From Clostridiales bacterium (GTDB lineage: Bacteria; Bacillota; Clostridia; TANB77; CAG-508): a stretch of 64,000 bases of DNA. The stretch spans positions 28,728 to 92,727 of the forward strand of contig DQFO01000020.1 in the NCBI GenBank assembly GCA_003525075.1. Reading direction: 5' to 3'. Positions within the stretch are counted from its first letter, which is position 1. Each line of letters opens with the position of its first letter. Below, one piece after another: positions 24,432 through 33,054 of this stretch. Made by a program: the position numbers and the translations under genes. The notes below the pieces were generated by a model. That model did not search any database, was not told the origin of the DNA, and saw only the letters and a list, made by a program, of their open reading frames with translations.

Positions 24432-25070
24432 TCACTTATTTACTACTATATTTACTATTTTTCGACACAATTCGACAATTCTTATTTTATTGATTTTTTG
24501 TTCTTCGATGTTTTTCAAAAAAATATCTTTTTTCTCTTTTTCCATTTCAATTTTTATTCTTATATTTTCTGAATAATCAATATTTATGATATTTATATCA
24601 TTACTTTTACAATAATATTTAAAATTTTCTAAATTAGAATAATCTGTTTCTAATTCAATTTCAAAACCATCTTTTTGAAATACTAATTCGCTTTTTTGAA
24701 TAGCTTTTTTCGTTGCATCTGAATATGCTCTAACTAATCCACCTGTTCCAAGTAAAATTCCACCAAAATATCTTGTTACAATAACTATTATATTACATAA
24801 ATTACTTCCTTGTAATATATTTAGCATAGGAGCTCCAGCTGTTCCTGACGGTTCTCCATCATCACTTGATTTTTCAATTATTCTATCTTCTTCTACAATT
24901 CTATAAGCTATACAGTGATGTTTTGCATCATAATATTTCTTTTTTATTTCTTTTATTTTGTTTTCTGCTTCTTCTACATTTTTTACTGGATAAATGTCTG
25001 CTATAAATTTTGATTTTTTTTCAATAATTTCTGTTGTTTCATTTTTTGATATTGTATAAAATTCTTTCAT
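24432..25070 (-). CDS. yigZ: YigZ/IMPACT family protein (UPF0029)
   Basis: 212 aa, typical length. The conserved IMPACT core is clear: KKSKFIADIYPV, DAKHHCIAYRI, SDDGEPSGTAGAPML, and VTRYFGGILLGTGGLVRAYSDA. A C-terminal UPF0029/ferredoxin-like domain follows. The family is implicated in translation control or ribosome-associated functions but its reaction is not established. Its ATG overlaps the stop of the upstream flavoprotein by four bases, so the two are translationally coupled. Its last codons contain the 0A boxes of spo0A. Confidence 0.93.
   Translation of the reverse strand: MKEFYTISKNETTEIIEKKSKFIADIYPVKNVEEAENKIKEIKKKYYDAKHHCIAYRIVEEDRIIEKSSDDGEPSGTAGAPMLNILQGSNLCNIIVIVTRYFGGILLGTGGLVRAYSDATKKAIQKSELVFQKDGFEIELETDYSNLENFKYYCKSNDINIINIDYSENIRIKIEMEKEKKDIFLKNIEEQKINKIRIVELCRKIVNIVVNK
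24461..24477 (-). promoter_or_regulatory. Two tandem 0A boxes upstream of spo0A
   Basis: Minus strand TGTCGAA-TTG-TGTCGAA: two exact copies of the Spo0A-binding heptamer, 10 bp centre to centre, about 135 bp before the spo0A start and inside the 3' end of the yigZ-like gene. Confidence 0.6.
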
Positions 25071-26332
25071 TCTTCTAAATCTCCAACATGCATTCCTGCA
25101 GTATAACCTGTTGAGTATGCTATTTGTAAATTAAATCCTCCTGTATATGAATCTACATCTATTATTTCTCCTGCAAAATATAACCCTTTTACTAATTTTG
25201 ATTCCATTGTTTTTGGATTTATTTCTTTTATATTTATTCCCCCACTTGTTATAATTGCTTCTTCTACTGGTCTAAAGTCTTTTATTGTAAGTTCGAATTT
25301 TTTTAATACTTTTACTAAATTTCTTCTTTCTTCTTTTGTTATCTCATTAACTCTTTTTTCTTCATTTATTTTTGTTTTTTCAATTACAATTGGAATCATT
25401 TTTTGTGGTAATAATTTGTCTAATGCATGCTTAAATTGTTTATTTTTAAATTCTTTAAAATCTCTTAATATTCTTTCATCTAATTGTTCTTCTGTTAATG
25501 CTGGTTTTAAATCTATTTGTAATTTTATTTTTTGCTCTTTCATTAGATTATCTATTTCTTTATATCTTACCAAATGTGCTGAACCACTTAAAATTGTAGG
25601 TCCTGAAATTCCAAAATGAGTGAATATCATTTCTCCAAAATCTTCATATATTAACTTATTTTTTGATTCATCAATAATTTTTATTCCAACATTTCTTAAA
25701 CTTAAACCTTGCATTTCTTTACATTCATTCTTCTCATATATTACCAAAGGAACTAGTGATGGTCTTATTTCTGTTACTTTATGTCCTATATTTTTGGCTA
25801 TTAAATATCCATCTCCTGTTGATCCTGTTAATGGATAACTTTTTCCCCCTGTTGCTAGTATTATTTTATCTGTTTGAATTATTTCTTTCTCTGTCCTTAC
25901 TCCTAATACTTCACCATTTTGTACTAAAATTTTTTGAACTCTTGTATTAAATAATTTTTTTATTTTTAATTCATTTATTTTTGATTTGAAACAATTTAAT
26001 ACATCTATAGATTTGTCTGTAACTGGAAAAATTCTGTTTCCTCTTTCTTCTTTTACTTCAAGTCCTTGATTTTTTAGAAAGTCTATTATATCTGTATTTG
26101 TGTAATTTTGAAATGCACTATATAAAAATTGCCCATTACCTGGAGTATTTTTTATAAATTCACTCATATATAATGAACTTGTTATATTACATCTACCTTT
26201 TCCTGTTATTAATAATTTTTTTCCAAAATCTGAATTTTTTTCTATTATTGTTACATTATTTCCATATTCGGCAGCTGTTATTGCTGCCATCATTCCGGCA
26301 GGTCCGCCACCTATTACAATTACATTTGCCAT
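25067..26332 (-). CDS. BaiN/HI0933-type FAD-dependent oxidoreductase
   Basis: 421 aa. Dinucleotide-binding motif at the start (VIVIGGGPAGMMAAITAAEYG), then KKLLITGKGRCNITSS and LATGGKSYPLTGSTGDGYLIA. The C-terminal FAD motif is GLYFAGEIIDVDSYTGGFNLQ followed by YSTGYTAG. These are the hallmarks of the HI0933-like flavoproteins. Some members (BaiN) reduce bile-acid intermediates, but most members have no proven substrate, so a bile-acid role should not be assumed even though a bile-salt-hydrolase-like gene lies 30 kb away. No clear ribosome site is visible upstream. Coupled with yigZ. Confidence 0.88.
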   Translation of the reverse strand: MANVIVIGGGPAGMMAAITAAEYGNNVTIIEKNSDFGKKLLITGKGRCNITSSLYMSEFIKNTPGNGQFLYSAFQNYTNTDIIDFLKNQGLEVKEERGNRIFPVTDKSIDVLNCFKSKINELKIKKLFNTRVQKILVQNGEVLGVRTEKEIIQTDKIILATGGKSYPLTGSTGDGYLIAKNIGHKVTEIRPSLVPLVIYEKNECKEMQGLSLRNVGIKIIDESKNKLIYEDFGEMIFTHFGISGPTILSGSAHLVRYKEIDNLMKEQKIKLQIDLKPALTEEQLDERILRDFKEFKNKQFKHALDKLLPQKMIPIVIEKTKINEEKRVNEITKEERRNLVKVLKKFELTIKDFRPVEEAIITSGGINIKEINPKTMESKLVKGLYFAGEIIDVDSYTGGFNLQIAYSTGYTAGMHVGDLEE

Positions 26333-26492
26333 ATTTTTTTCGTTAGACTTTTTCTAACTTCCTCCGTTCCTTATTTTTCATTATTATATTAACAAATTTT
26401 TGATAAAAAATCAAATAATTTACAAAAATATCTTGACAAATTTGTAAAAACATACTAAAATAATTAATGTGTTCACAAATGGACTAAACAAT

Positions 26493-26570
26493 GGTGGATG
26501 TAGCGTAGTTGGTTAACGCGCCAGTTTGTGGCACTGGAGACCGTGGGTTCGAGTCCCATCTTCCACCCCA
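26493..26570 (+). tRNA. tRNA-His(GTG)
   Basis: Anticodon arm CCAGT-TTGTGGC-ACTGG (GTG), T arm with TTCGAGT, encoded CCA, discriminator C and the extra G(-1) at 26493 expected for tRNA-His. One T-T mismatch in the acceptor stem. Confidence 0.95.
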
Positions 26571-26607
26571 TATAATACCTTATATGGTTGTTTATAATTT
26601 TATACAT

Positions 26608-26682
26608 TGGGCTGTAGCCAAGCGGTAAGGCATTAGACTTTGACTCTAACATGCGCTAGTTCGAATCTAGCCAGCCCAACCA
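26608..26682 (+). tRNA. tRNA-Gln(TTG)
   Basis: TGGGCTG acceptor with encoded CCA; anticodon arm TTAGA-CTTTGAC-TCTAA gives TTG; T loop TTCGAAT. Thirty-seven bases after tRNA-His, probably co-transcribed. The GatCAB genes at 9-13.8 kb would amidate Glu on this tRNA. Confidence 0.95.
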
Positions 26683-26686
26683 AAAT

Positions 26687-26719
26687 AACGAGATATGTTA
26701 ATATCTTGTTTATTTTTTT
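26687..26719 (+). terminator. Terminator of the tRNA-His/tRNA-Gln unit
   Basis: AACGAGATAT-GTTA-ATATCTTGTT followed by TATTTTTTT. Confidence 0.8.
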
Positions 26720-26725
26720 ATATGC

Positions 26726-26755
26726 AAAAAGGAACTATTTTCATAGCTCCTTTTC
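26726..26755 (-). terminator. Terminator of thrS
   Basis: AAAAGGAGCTAT-GAAA-ATAGTTCCTTTTT on the minus strand, directly after the stop codon. Confidence 0.8.
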
Positions 26756-26756
26756 T

Positions 26757-28565
26757 TTATCTATCTATTGCTTTATTTTCAACTTCATTTTGAACTTTTT
26801 CAATAAATTCGTCAATTGTCATCTCACCTAAATTAGCCCCATTTTTTCTTGCACGAACAGTTACAACTTGACTTTCTTGTTCATTTGCACCTATAACTAA
26901 CATATATGGAACTTTTTCAAGTTGAGCTTTTCTGATTTTATATCCAATTTTTTCATTTGAATCATCTAATTCAACTCTTATTCTCTTAGCTCTTAATTTT
27001 GCTTTTAATTCTGTACAATAATCAATTTGAGCATCTGTAATAGGTAATATTTTTGCTTGTATTGGTGATAACCATAATGGGAATGCACCTTTTGTTTCTT
27101 CAATTAAGAATGATATAAATCTATCTGAAGATCCAAGTATTGCTCTGTGTATTACTACTGGTCTATGTTCTTTATTATCTTCACCAACATATGTTAAATC
27201 AAATCTTTCTGGTAATGCAAAATCTAATTGACATGTTGGTATTGTGACATCATGATTTAATGCTGTTTTGATTTGAATATCAATCTTTGGTCCGTAGAAT
27301 GCAGCTTCTCCTTCTGCTTCATAGAAATCTATATTCATTTCTTTTAATATTGCTCTTAATTGTGATTCTGCTGTTTCCCACATTTCATCATTATCTATAT
27401 ATTTTGCTTTATTGTTTTTATCTCTTAATGATAATCTGTATTTAAATGAATCTGCTGAAAATCCGAAGTCTTTTTGATATACTTCTTTTATTAATTTTAA
27501 TACATTTCCTACTTCTTCTTTTATTTGATCTGGTCTTACAAATAAGTGTGCATCATTTTGACACATTTGTCTAACTCTTTCAAGTCCGCAAACAGCACCA
27601 CTATTTTCATATCTAAAATCATTTGCTAATTCACCTATTTTTATTGGTAAATCTTTGTATGAACGTTGTTTACTTTTATATACTAACATATGATGTGGAC
27701 AGTTCATTGGTCTTAATACCATTTCTTCATTATCTAATTTCATTGCAGGAAACATGTCATCTTTATAATGATCCCAATGTCCACTTGTTTTATATAATTG
27801 AACATTTGCAAGTGATGGTGTATATACATGACTATATCCTAAATCTATTTCTTTATCTTGTATATATCTTTCTAATATTCTTCTTATTGTTGCTCCATTT
27901 GGCAAATACATTGGAAGTCCTGAACCAACTAATTCGTGTGTCATAAATAATTCAAGTTCTTTTCCTATTTTTCTATGATCTCTTTGTTTTGCTTCTTCTA
28001 ATAATCTTAGATGTTCTTCAAGTTGACTTGCTTTTAGGAATGATACTCCATATATTCTTTGCATTGAGTCATTTTCTTGATTTCCTTTCCAATATGCAGC
28101 AGATGTTGTTAATAATTTTATTGCTTTTATTTTTCCTGTTCTATTTATATGTGGTCCTGCACATAAATCTATAAATTCTCCTTGTTTAAAGAATGATATT
28201 GTTTCACCTTCTGGAAGTTCTTTTATTAATTGAACTTTATATGGTTCTTCTTTTTCTTCCATTAACTTGATTGCTTCTTCTCTTGATAATACACTTCTTT
28301 CTAATGGTAAATCTTCTTTAACTATTTTTTTCATTTCTTCTTCTATTTTGGCTATATCTTCTTCTGTGAATGGCTTTTCTACTCTAAAATCATAGTAAAA
28401 TCCATTTTCGATTGCTGGTCCTATTCCTAGCTTTGTGTTTGGATATAATCTTTTTACTGCTTGTGCTAATATATGTGATGTTGTATGCCAAATTGTCTTT
28501 TGTAATTCTTCATTTCCTTCTTCCATATCTAAAATTTGTCCATCTTTTTGTATTGTTCTAATCAT
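26757..28565 (-). CDS. thrS: Threonyl-tRNA synthetase
   Basis: 602 aa class II synthetase. Editing domain with HTTSH (HxxxH) and the C-x-G-P-H motif; catalytic core with MNCPHHM zinc/active-site motif, motif 2 RYENSGAVCGLERVRQM and motif 3 HRAILGSSDRFISFLIEE; anticodon-binding domain at the C-terminus. The usual N-terminal TGS domain (~60 residues) is missing: the editing domain starts by residue 25, directly after a strong AAGGAGG site and the T-box leader, so this is not an annotation error. Expression is controlled by uncharged tRNA-Thr through the leader. Confidence 0.96.
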   Translation of the reverse strand: MIRTIQKDGQILDMEEGNEELQKTIWHTTSHILAQAVKRLYPNTKLGIGPAIENGFYYDFRVEKPFTEEDIAKIEEEMKKIVKEDLPLERSVLSREEAIKLMEEKEEPYKVQLIKELPEGETISFFKQGEFIDLCAGPHINRTGKIKAIKLLTTSAAYWKGNQENDSMQRIYGVSFLKASQLEEHLRLLEEAKQRDHRKIGKELELFMTHELVGSGLPMYLPNGATIRRILERYIQDKEIDLGYSHVYTPSLANVQLYKTSGHWDHYKDDMFPAMKLDNEEMVLRPMNCPHHMLVYKSKQRSYKDLPIKIGELANDFRYENSGAVCGLERVRQMCQNDAHLFVRPDQIKEEVGNVLKLIKEVYQKDFGFSADSFKYRLSLRDKNNKAKYIDNDEMWETAESQLRAILKEMNIDFYEAEGEAAFYGPKIDIQIKTALNHDVTIPTCQLDFALPERFDLTYVGEDNKEHRPVVIHRAILGSSDRFISFLIEETKGAFPLWLSPIQAKILPITDAQIDYCTELKAKLRAKRIRVELDDSNEKIGYKIRKAQLEKVPYMLVIGANEQESQVVTVRARKNGANLGEMTIDEFIEKVQNEVENKAIDR

Positions 28566-28608
28566 AATTATACCTCCTTATATTTTGGATTTACCTTATT
28601 TTATAAAT

Positions 28609-28830
28609 AAAAAAACACCCCTATAGATATTTCTATCTATAGGAGTGCTTATATTACACGGTTCCATCCTATTTTTAACTTACTGATAGATTATAACGTA
28701 TCTTATACGTCTAACTTATTCGTTAGAAAGCTAAAGAGTTAGTTTTTCAAATATGTTTTCCACAATTAGTTCTCAGCCTGTGACTAATTTTCTCTGTTGA
28801 TAACCTTTATTTTACTTTTCTCTTAATCTT
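28609..28830 (-). ncRNA. T-box riboswitch controlling thrS
   Basis: In the minus-strand leader, the T-box AGGATGGAACCGTG (28657-28670) precedes a terminator hairpin (28609-28650, CACTCCTATAGATA/TATCTATAGGGGTG with a T run). Stem I starts near 28826, its TTAAGAG pairing with CTCTTTA around 28730. ACT at 28741-28743, just after GAAAA on the 3' side of stem I, is the likely specifier codon (Thr). When uncharged tRNA-Thr pairs with the specifier and the T-box UGGA, the terminator is prevented and thrS is read. Confidence 0.9.
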
Positions 28831-29179
28831 AAATATCACTATTTTTCTTTATTACTACAAATGAACTAATTCCTACTATTGCTAATGCTACTATTGCTAC
28901 TATTGTTCCTGTACTATCTTCTATACCTGTATGTGGTAATGATGTATTTGTTGTTTTTGTTATTTTTACAGTTGTTGTAGTAGTCTTTGGGATTTCTAAT
29001 GTAGTACTTGTGCTTGGTGTAGTAGTTGTTGTAGTTGGTGCAGTTGTTGATGTTGATTCTGTTGGTAAATCTGTTGGTGTTAAAATATCAAAATCATCAT
29101 CAGCATATGCTATATTTGATATTGCTAATGCAATCATTGTAATTCCTATTATTAATGCTAATTTAAAAAATCTTTTCAT
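28829..29179 (-). CDS. Thr-rich surface protein with LPxTG-type sorting signal
   Basis: 116 aa. Signal peptide (residues 1-26, ending ISNIAYADD), a short acidic stretch, a stalk of about 50 residues that is mostly Thr and Ser, then LPHTG at about residue 81, a hydrophobic helix (GTIVAIVALAIVGISSFVVI) and a KK tail: a complete sortase substrate. There is no globular domain, so it can only be a spacer, a glycosylated stalk or a small adhesive fibre. The sortase at 864-1607 is a candidate partner, though far away. It has a good promoter (TTGAAA, 17 bases, TATAAA upstream on the minus strand). Its 3' end touches the T-box leader. Confidence 0.85.
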   Translation of the reverse strand: MKRFFKLALIIGITMIALAISNIAYADDDFDILTPTDLPTESTSTTAPTTTTTTPSTSTTLEIPKTTTTTVKITKTTNTSLPHTGIEDSTGTIVAIVALAIVGISSFVVIKKNSDI

Positions 29180-29293
29180 ATTATTTACCTCTTCTAATTT
29201 ATTATTTAATAACTCAATATTATTTATACCATATTATTTTATTTTTTTCAATACATTTTTCAAAAAAAATATATTTTTTTACATTTTTATTTG

Positions 29294-30061
29294 TTATACT
29301 TTTTCTTTAAGTATATCATTTACAATTCTTGAGAATTCTTCTTCCTTCTTAGTTAACTCTATTTTTATGTTTCCTTTTTTGCTTTGAGTATATAATTCTT
29401 TTTCATTCAAATATTCTTCTAAATATTTTGCAACTGTTTTTCCTGTATTTATTAATTCTACATCATATTTTAGTTCATCTCTTATAACTTGTTCATATAT
29501 TGGAAAATGTGTACAGCCTAAAATAATCTTATTTATCTTCTTTTCTTTAAATGATTTCATATATTCTTTAATTGCATTTCTTCCTTCTATTCCTGTTGCT
29601 CTTCCTTCTTCAGCAATCGTTGCAAGCATCGGACATGCTTTATTTATTACATTAATATTAGAAATATTTTTTCTCAATTGTCTTTCCCATTCACCACTTC
29701 TTATTGTTCCTTCTGTTGCAATTACACCTACTTCTTTGTACTCTTTTTCTTTAATATATTCTACTGTTGGTTTTATAATTCCTATTATTGGTATTTCAAA
29801 TTTTTGTTGTAATATATCTATTGCTTGACTTGTAGCAGTTCCACAAGCAATTATTATTATTTTTACATTTTGTTTTATTAAATACTCAACATTTTGAATA
29901 GCAAATTTTACTATTTCTTCTCTGCTTTTTTCTCCATATGGAAAGTTTTTGGTATCTCCTAAATATATGTAATTCTCATTAGGCAATCTTTTTTGAATCT
30001 CTTTTAATACCGTTATTCCTCCAACTCCAGAATCGAAAATTCCTATCGGTCTATTATCCAT
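29294..30061 (-). CDS. murI: Glutamate racemase
   Basis: 255 aa, usual length. It converts L- to D-glutamate for peptidoglycan. N-terminal IGIFDSGVGGITVLKEI, catalytic Cys73 in IIACGTATS and Cys183 in ILGCTHFP. The residue after the first catalytic Cys is Gly here, whereas many racemases have Asn (CNTA). Otherwise the active-site phrases YLGDTKNFPYGEKS and EGRATG/ATEGT are normal. Monocistronic as far as can be seen. AGAGAGGA ribosome site. Confidence 0.93.
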   Translation of the reverse strand: MDNRPIGIFDSGVGGITVLKEIQKRLPNENYIYLGDTKNFPYGEKSREEIVKFAIQNVEYLIKQNVKIIIIACGTATSQAIDILQQKFEIPIIGIIKPTVEYIKEKEYKEVGVIATEGTIRSGEWERQLRKNISNINVINKACPMLATIAEEGRATGIEGRNAIKEYMKSFKEKKINKIILGCTHFPIYEQVIRDELKYDVELINTGKTVAKYLEEYLNEKELYTQSKKGNIKIELTKKEEEFSRIVNDILKEKV

Positions 30062-30205
30062 TTTATTTTCCTCTCTAATTATTTTGTAACTATTTTATTA
30101 TATAATATATTTATGTTTTTGACTAGTTCTTATTGTCAATTATTTTATTTTTTTCATATTATACATTAATAGGCTTTGCCTAAATTTTATTAAAGGAGTT
30201 TATTT

Positions 30206-30661
30206 ATGGAAATGGATGAAAGAAAACCTGAGCCAATGTGCCCTATAGTTGATATTGATGGATTTATTGCTGATGGAAAGCAATTTGATTTAGATATTAC
30301 TTTAGCTAATGATCATAGAGATGTTATTTATGGTATTGTTAGAGATTGTTTCAAAGAGCCTGTAAGAGATGCTGTTGTTAAATTAGTTGAAATAGAATAT
30401 AAATGTGGTAAAAAAGAATTAAAACCTGTTTCTCATACATTTACAGATGAAGATGGTGAATTTGTTTTTGGTCCTCTTTGCCCTGGCAAAAAATATGCTG
30501 TACAAATTTGGGCTAATCAAGTAAAACACATAAAAATTTGTGCAAAATGTCATCATGAAGGAAAATGCTTAAAAGGTGTTGATTTAGATTGTGATAAAAA
30601 AGATTTTCCACATTGTGATAGATGTTTAAAAGATGAATTAGAGGTATCAGATTCTGAATAA
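30206..30661 (+). CDS. Small Cys-rich protein with a carboxypeptidase-regulatory-like beta domain
   Basis: 151 aa, no signal peptide. Residues about 40-105 look like a CarboxypepD_reg/prealbumin-like beta sandwich (VIYGIVRDCFKEPVRDAVVK; TFTDEDGEFVFGPLCPGKKY). The C-terminus has many cysteines (CAKCHHEGKCLKGVDLDCD and PHCDRCLKDE), which could bind metal or form disulfides. Similar small proteins occur in spore-forming Clostridia, and a spore-coat-type role is conceivable but not shown. AAAGGAG site; a TTGTCA, 18-base, TATTAT promoter lies upstream. Confidence 0.65.
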   Translation: MEMDERKPEPMCPIVDIDGFIADGKQFDLDITLANDHRDVIYGIVRDCFKEPVRDAVVKLVEIEYKCGKKELKPVSHTFTDEDGEFVFGPLCPGKKYAVQIWANQVKHIKICAKCHHEGKCLKGVDLDCDKKDFPHCDRCLKDELEVSDSE

Positions 30662-30735
30662 TTTCTGAGGTTACTTTTGTAACCTCTGTTTAACTTTATG
30701 AATTTTGTTCATAATTGTTTTATGGAGGTCTATAT

Positions 30736-31842
30736 ATGAAAAAAAAATCTCATTTGTTTAGAAATATTATATTATTCATAATTTTAGCTATCTCTCTATT
30801 AAGTTTTTCTTATTATATATATACTACATATAATAATATTGATATATCATCAGAATATAATGTTTCAAAAATCAGTTCTTCTAATAATTCAATTTCAACT
30901 ACTACAAATCTAGACATTCCAAATATGTTAGAAGATGTTTCTAATTGTGTTGTTGGTATATCAAAAATAAAATCTCATTCTACATCTATTTTTTCAACAA
31001 GTTCTTTAAATGATTTAGGTATTGGAACTGGAATAATTGTTTCAAATAATGGTTATATTTTAAGCAATTGTCATGTTACTGGTGAAAAATTTAGTACATG
31101 TTATGTTACATTAGAAAATGGTAACACCTATGATGCAACTGTTTTGTGGTGTAATTCAGAATTAGATTTATCTATTTCAAAAATTAATGCATCTAATCTG
31201 AACTATGTTAAATTTGGTGATTCTTCTAAAATAAAAGCTGGTGAAACTGTTTACGCTATTGGCAACCCTATCGGATATGAATTCAAAAGAACTATAACAT
31301 CTGGAATAATTAGTGCTATAAATAGAACCATAAAAATTGAAGAAAATAATTCTGTATCATATATGACTGATTTGATTCAGACTGATGCTTCTATTAACCC
31401 TGGAAATAGTGGTGGACCTTTAATTCTTTCTACAGGAGAAGTTATCGGAGTAAATAGTGTAAAAATTACATCTGCAGAAGGTATTGGTTTTGCCATTCCT
31501 ATTAATGTTGTAAAACCTGTAATTGAAAAAATTGTATCAACTGGAGCTTTTGATGAGGCTTATCTGGGAATTTATGCTTATGATAAAGAAACTACTCCAT
31601 ATTTTTCTTCTACAAATGTTCCAAATGGAGTTTATATAGCACATATTAATGAAGATAGTCCTGCTTATTCTAGTGGAATGAAAATTGGTGATATTATTAC
31701 TTCTATTGATGATAAGACTTTTAATAATATGATTGAATTACGAGAATATATTTTTACAAAAAATCCTGGTGATAATATTACTATTAATATTAGTAGAGGT
31801 TATATAACAAAATCTTTTAATATTACATTATCAAAAAAGTAG
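30736..31842 (+). CDS. HtrA/DegP-type membrane-anchored serine protease
   Basis: 368 aa from the ATG seven bases behind GGAGG. One N-terminal membrane helix, a Ser/Asn-rich linker, then a trypsin-like domain with the triad His113 (LSNCHVTG), Asp144 (SELDLSISK) and Ser225 (NPGNSGGPL). One PDZ domain follows (about 285-368, GVYIAHINEDSPAYSSGMKI GDII). HtrA proteases degrade or refold damaged extracytoplasmic proteins. The PDZ binds exposed C-termini. Protease sits outside the membrane. Single gene. Confidence 0.93.
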   Translation: MKKKSHLFRNIILFIILAISLLSFSYYIYTTYNNIDISSEYNVSKISSSNNSISTTTNLDIPNMLEDVSNCVVGISKIKSHSTSIFSTSSLNDLGIGTGIIVSNNGYILSNCHVTGEKFSTCYVTLENGNTYDATVLWCNSELDLSISKINASNLNYVKFGDSSKIKAGETVYAIGNPIGYEFKRTITSGIISAINRTIKIEENNSVSYMTDLIQTDASINPGNSGGPLILSTGEVIGVNSVKITSAEGIGFAIPINVVKPVIEKIVSTGAFDEAYLGIYAYDKETTPYFSSTNVPNGVYIAHINEDSPAYSSGMKIGDIITSIDDKTFNNMIELREYIFTKNPGDNITINISRGYITKSFNITLSKK

Positions 31843-31861
31843 GCTCTCGCCTACTTTTTAG
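31833..31861. terminator. Bidirectional terminator between the HtrA gene and telA
   Basis: AAAAAAGTAGGC-TCTC-GCCTACTTTTT; contains the stop codons of both convergent genes. Confidence 0.92.
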
Positions 31862-33006
31862 TTCTTTATTTCTAATAATTTTTCTTTCAATTTATTTTCA
31901 ATTTCTTCAAGTTGAACTTCTGCTTCTTGTCTCTTTACTCTTCCATTTTCATGAATTTCTATAACTTTATCTAATGTATCTATAATATCTTGATTTGTTT
32001 TTTGTAATGTTTGAACATCAACAACAGCTTTTTCAGATTCTTCTGCAATTTCAATTGTTCCTTGTTTTAATAATTCACTATTTTTTGTAAGCATATCATT
32101 TGTCATTTGTGTAACTTGTTTTTGTGCTCCTAATGCATTTCTTGCATTTGTTATTCCTAATGCTATAACAATTTGATTTTTCCAAAGTGGAATTGTATTT
32201 ATTAATGAACTTTGTATTTTTTCAACTAATTCACTATCATTGTTTTGAATTAATCTAATTTGTGGTGCCATTTGAATTGATATAATTCTTGTTGTTTTTA
32301 AATCATATATTCTTTTTTCAAATCTATTTATTATTGCTACCATATCATTTACAGCTTGTGCATCTGTTTGTTCTTTTGTTTCTTCTGCTATTTTTTGTAA
32401 TTCTGGTAATGTAACTGTTTTCAATTCTTCTAATTTCTTTTCACCAGCAATTATATATAATGATAATTCTTTAAAATATTGTAAATTTTTATCATACATT
32501 GTATCAAATATTGCAATATCTTTCATCATTTGAAGTTTATGTGTTTCTAATGATTTTTCTATTTTAGCTATATTATTTTCTACTTTGTCATATTTTGCTA
32601 TTAATTTTTCGACTTGTTTTTTTGCAGAATTGAATATTCCTAATATTCCCTTTTTCTCTTCAACTGGAACATCTGCATTAAATTCTTTTATTTCTGTTAC
32701 TAATCCTGATAGTAAATCTCCAACTTCTCCAGAACTTTTTGTTCTAACATCATTTAAAACACTGTCTGAGAATTTTGAGATATTACTTTGTGCACTTGAA
32801 CCAAATTGTAATATTTGGGCAGTATTTTTTACATCAACTTTACTAATAAATTCATCTATTGCAGATTTTTCCTCTGGTGTTAAAGCATCATAATTTAATG
32901 ATTTTTCCACAACAGCTTCATCAACTTTTTTATCTGTTTGTAATGCTAATTCGATATCTTTTGTATCTACATTTTTAGCAACTTCTAATTTTATTTCTTC
33001 TTCCAT
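31858..33006 (-). CDS. telA: TelA/KlaA family protein (toxic anion resistance)
   Basis: 382 aa helical cytoplasmic protein. The family signature is visible in the centre: KLIAKYDKVENNIAKIEKSL, YDKNLQYFKELSLYIIAGEKKL, RIISIQMAPQIRLIQNNDSEL and SLINTIPLWKNQIVIALGI. TelA proteins are linked to tellurite, bacteriocin and cell-envelope stress, with no known enzymatic activity. It is the last gene of a four-gene set with an XpaC-like protein, a solute-binding-like protein and an SBP-VWA protein. In Bacillus, telA (yaaN) is also paired with xpaC, which supports the call. Confidence 0.9.
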   Translation of the reverse strand: MEEEIKLEVAKNVDTKDIELALQTDKKVDEAVVEKSLNYDALTPEEKSAIDEFISKVDVKNTAQILQFGSSAQSNISKFSDSVLNDVRTKSSGEVGDLLSGLVTEIKEFNADVPVEEKKGILGIFNSAKKQVEKLIAKYDKVENNIAKIEKSLETHKLQMMKDIAIFDTMYDKNLQYFKELSLYIIAGEKKLEELKTVTLPELQKIAEETKEQTDAQAVNDMVAIINRFEKRIYDLKTTRIISIQMAPQIRLIQNNDSELVEKIQSSLINTIPLWKNQIVIALGITNARNALGAQKQVTQMTNDMLTKNSELLKQGTIEIAEESEKAVVDVQTLQKTNQDIIDTLDKVIEIHENGRVKRQEAEVQLEEIENKLKEKLLEIKN

Positions 33007-33054
33007 TTTATTTTCTCCAATCTTTTTTTATAATTATATTTAAAATTTTATAAA

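Noticed and set aside
25067..26332. BaiN-type flavoprotein considered as a bile-acid reductase
   Set aside because: Family membership alone does not show bile-acid activity and no other bai genes are present.
28930..29080. Repeated GT-rich tract, considered as a simple repeat
   Set aside because: It encodes the Thr stalk of the LPxTG protein.
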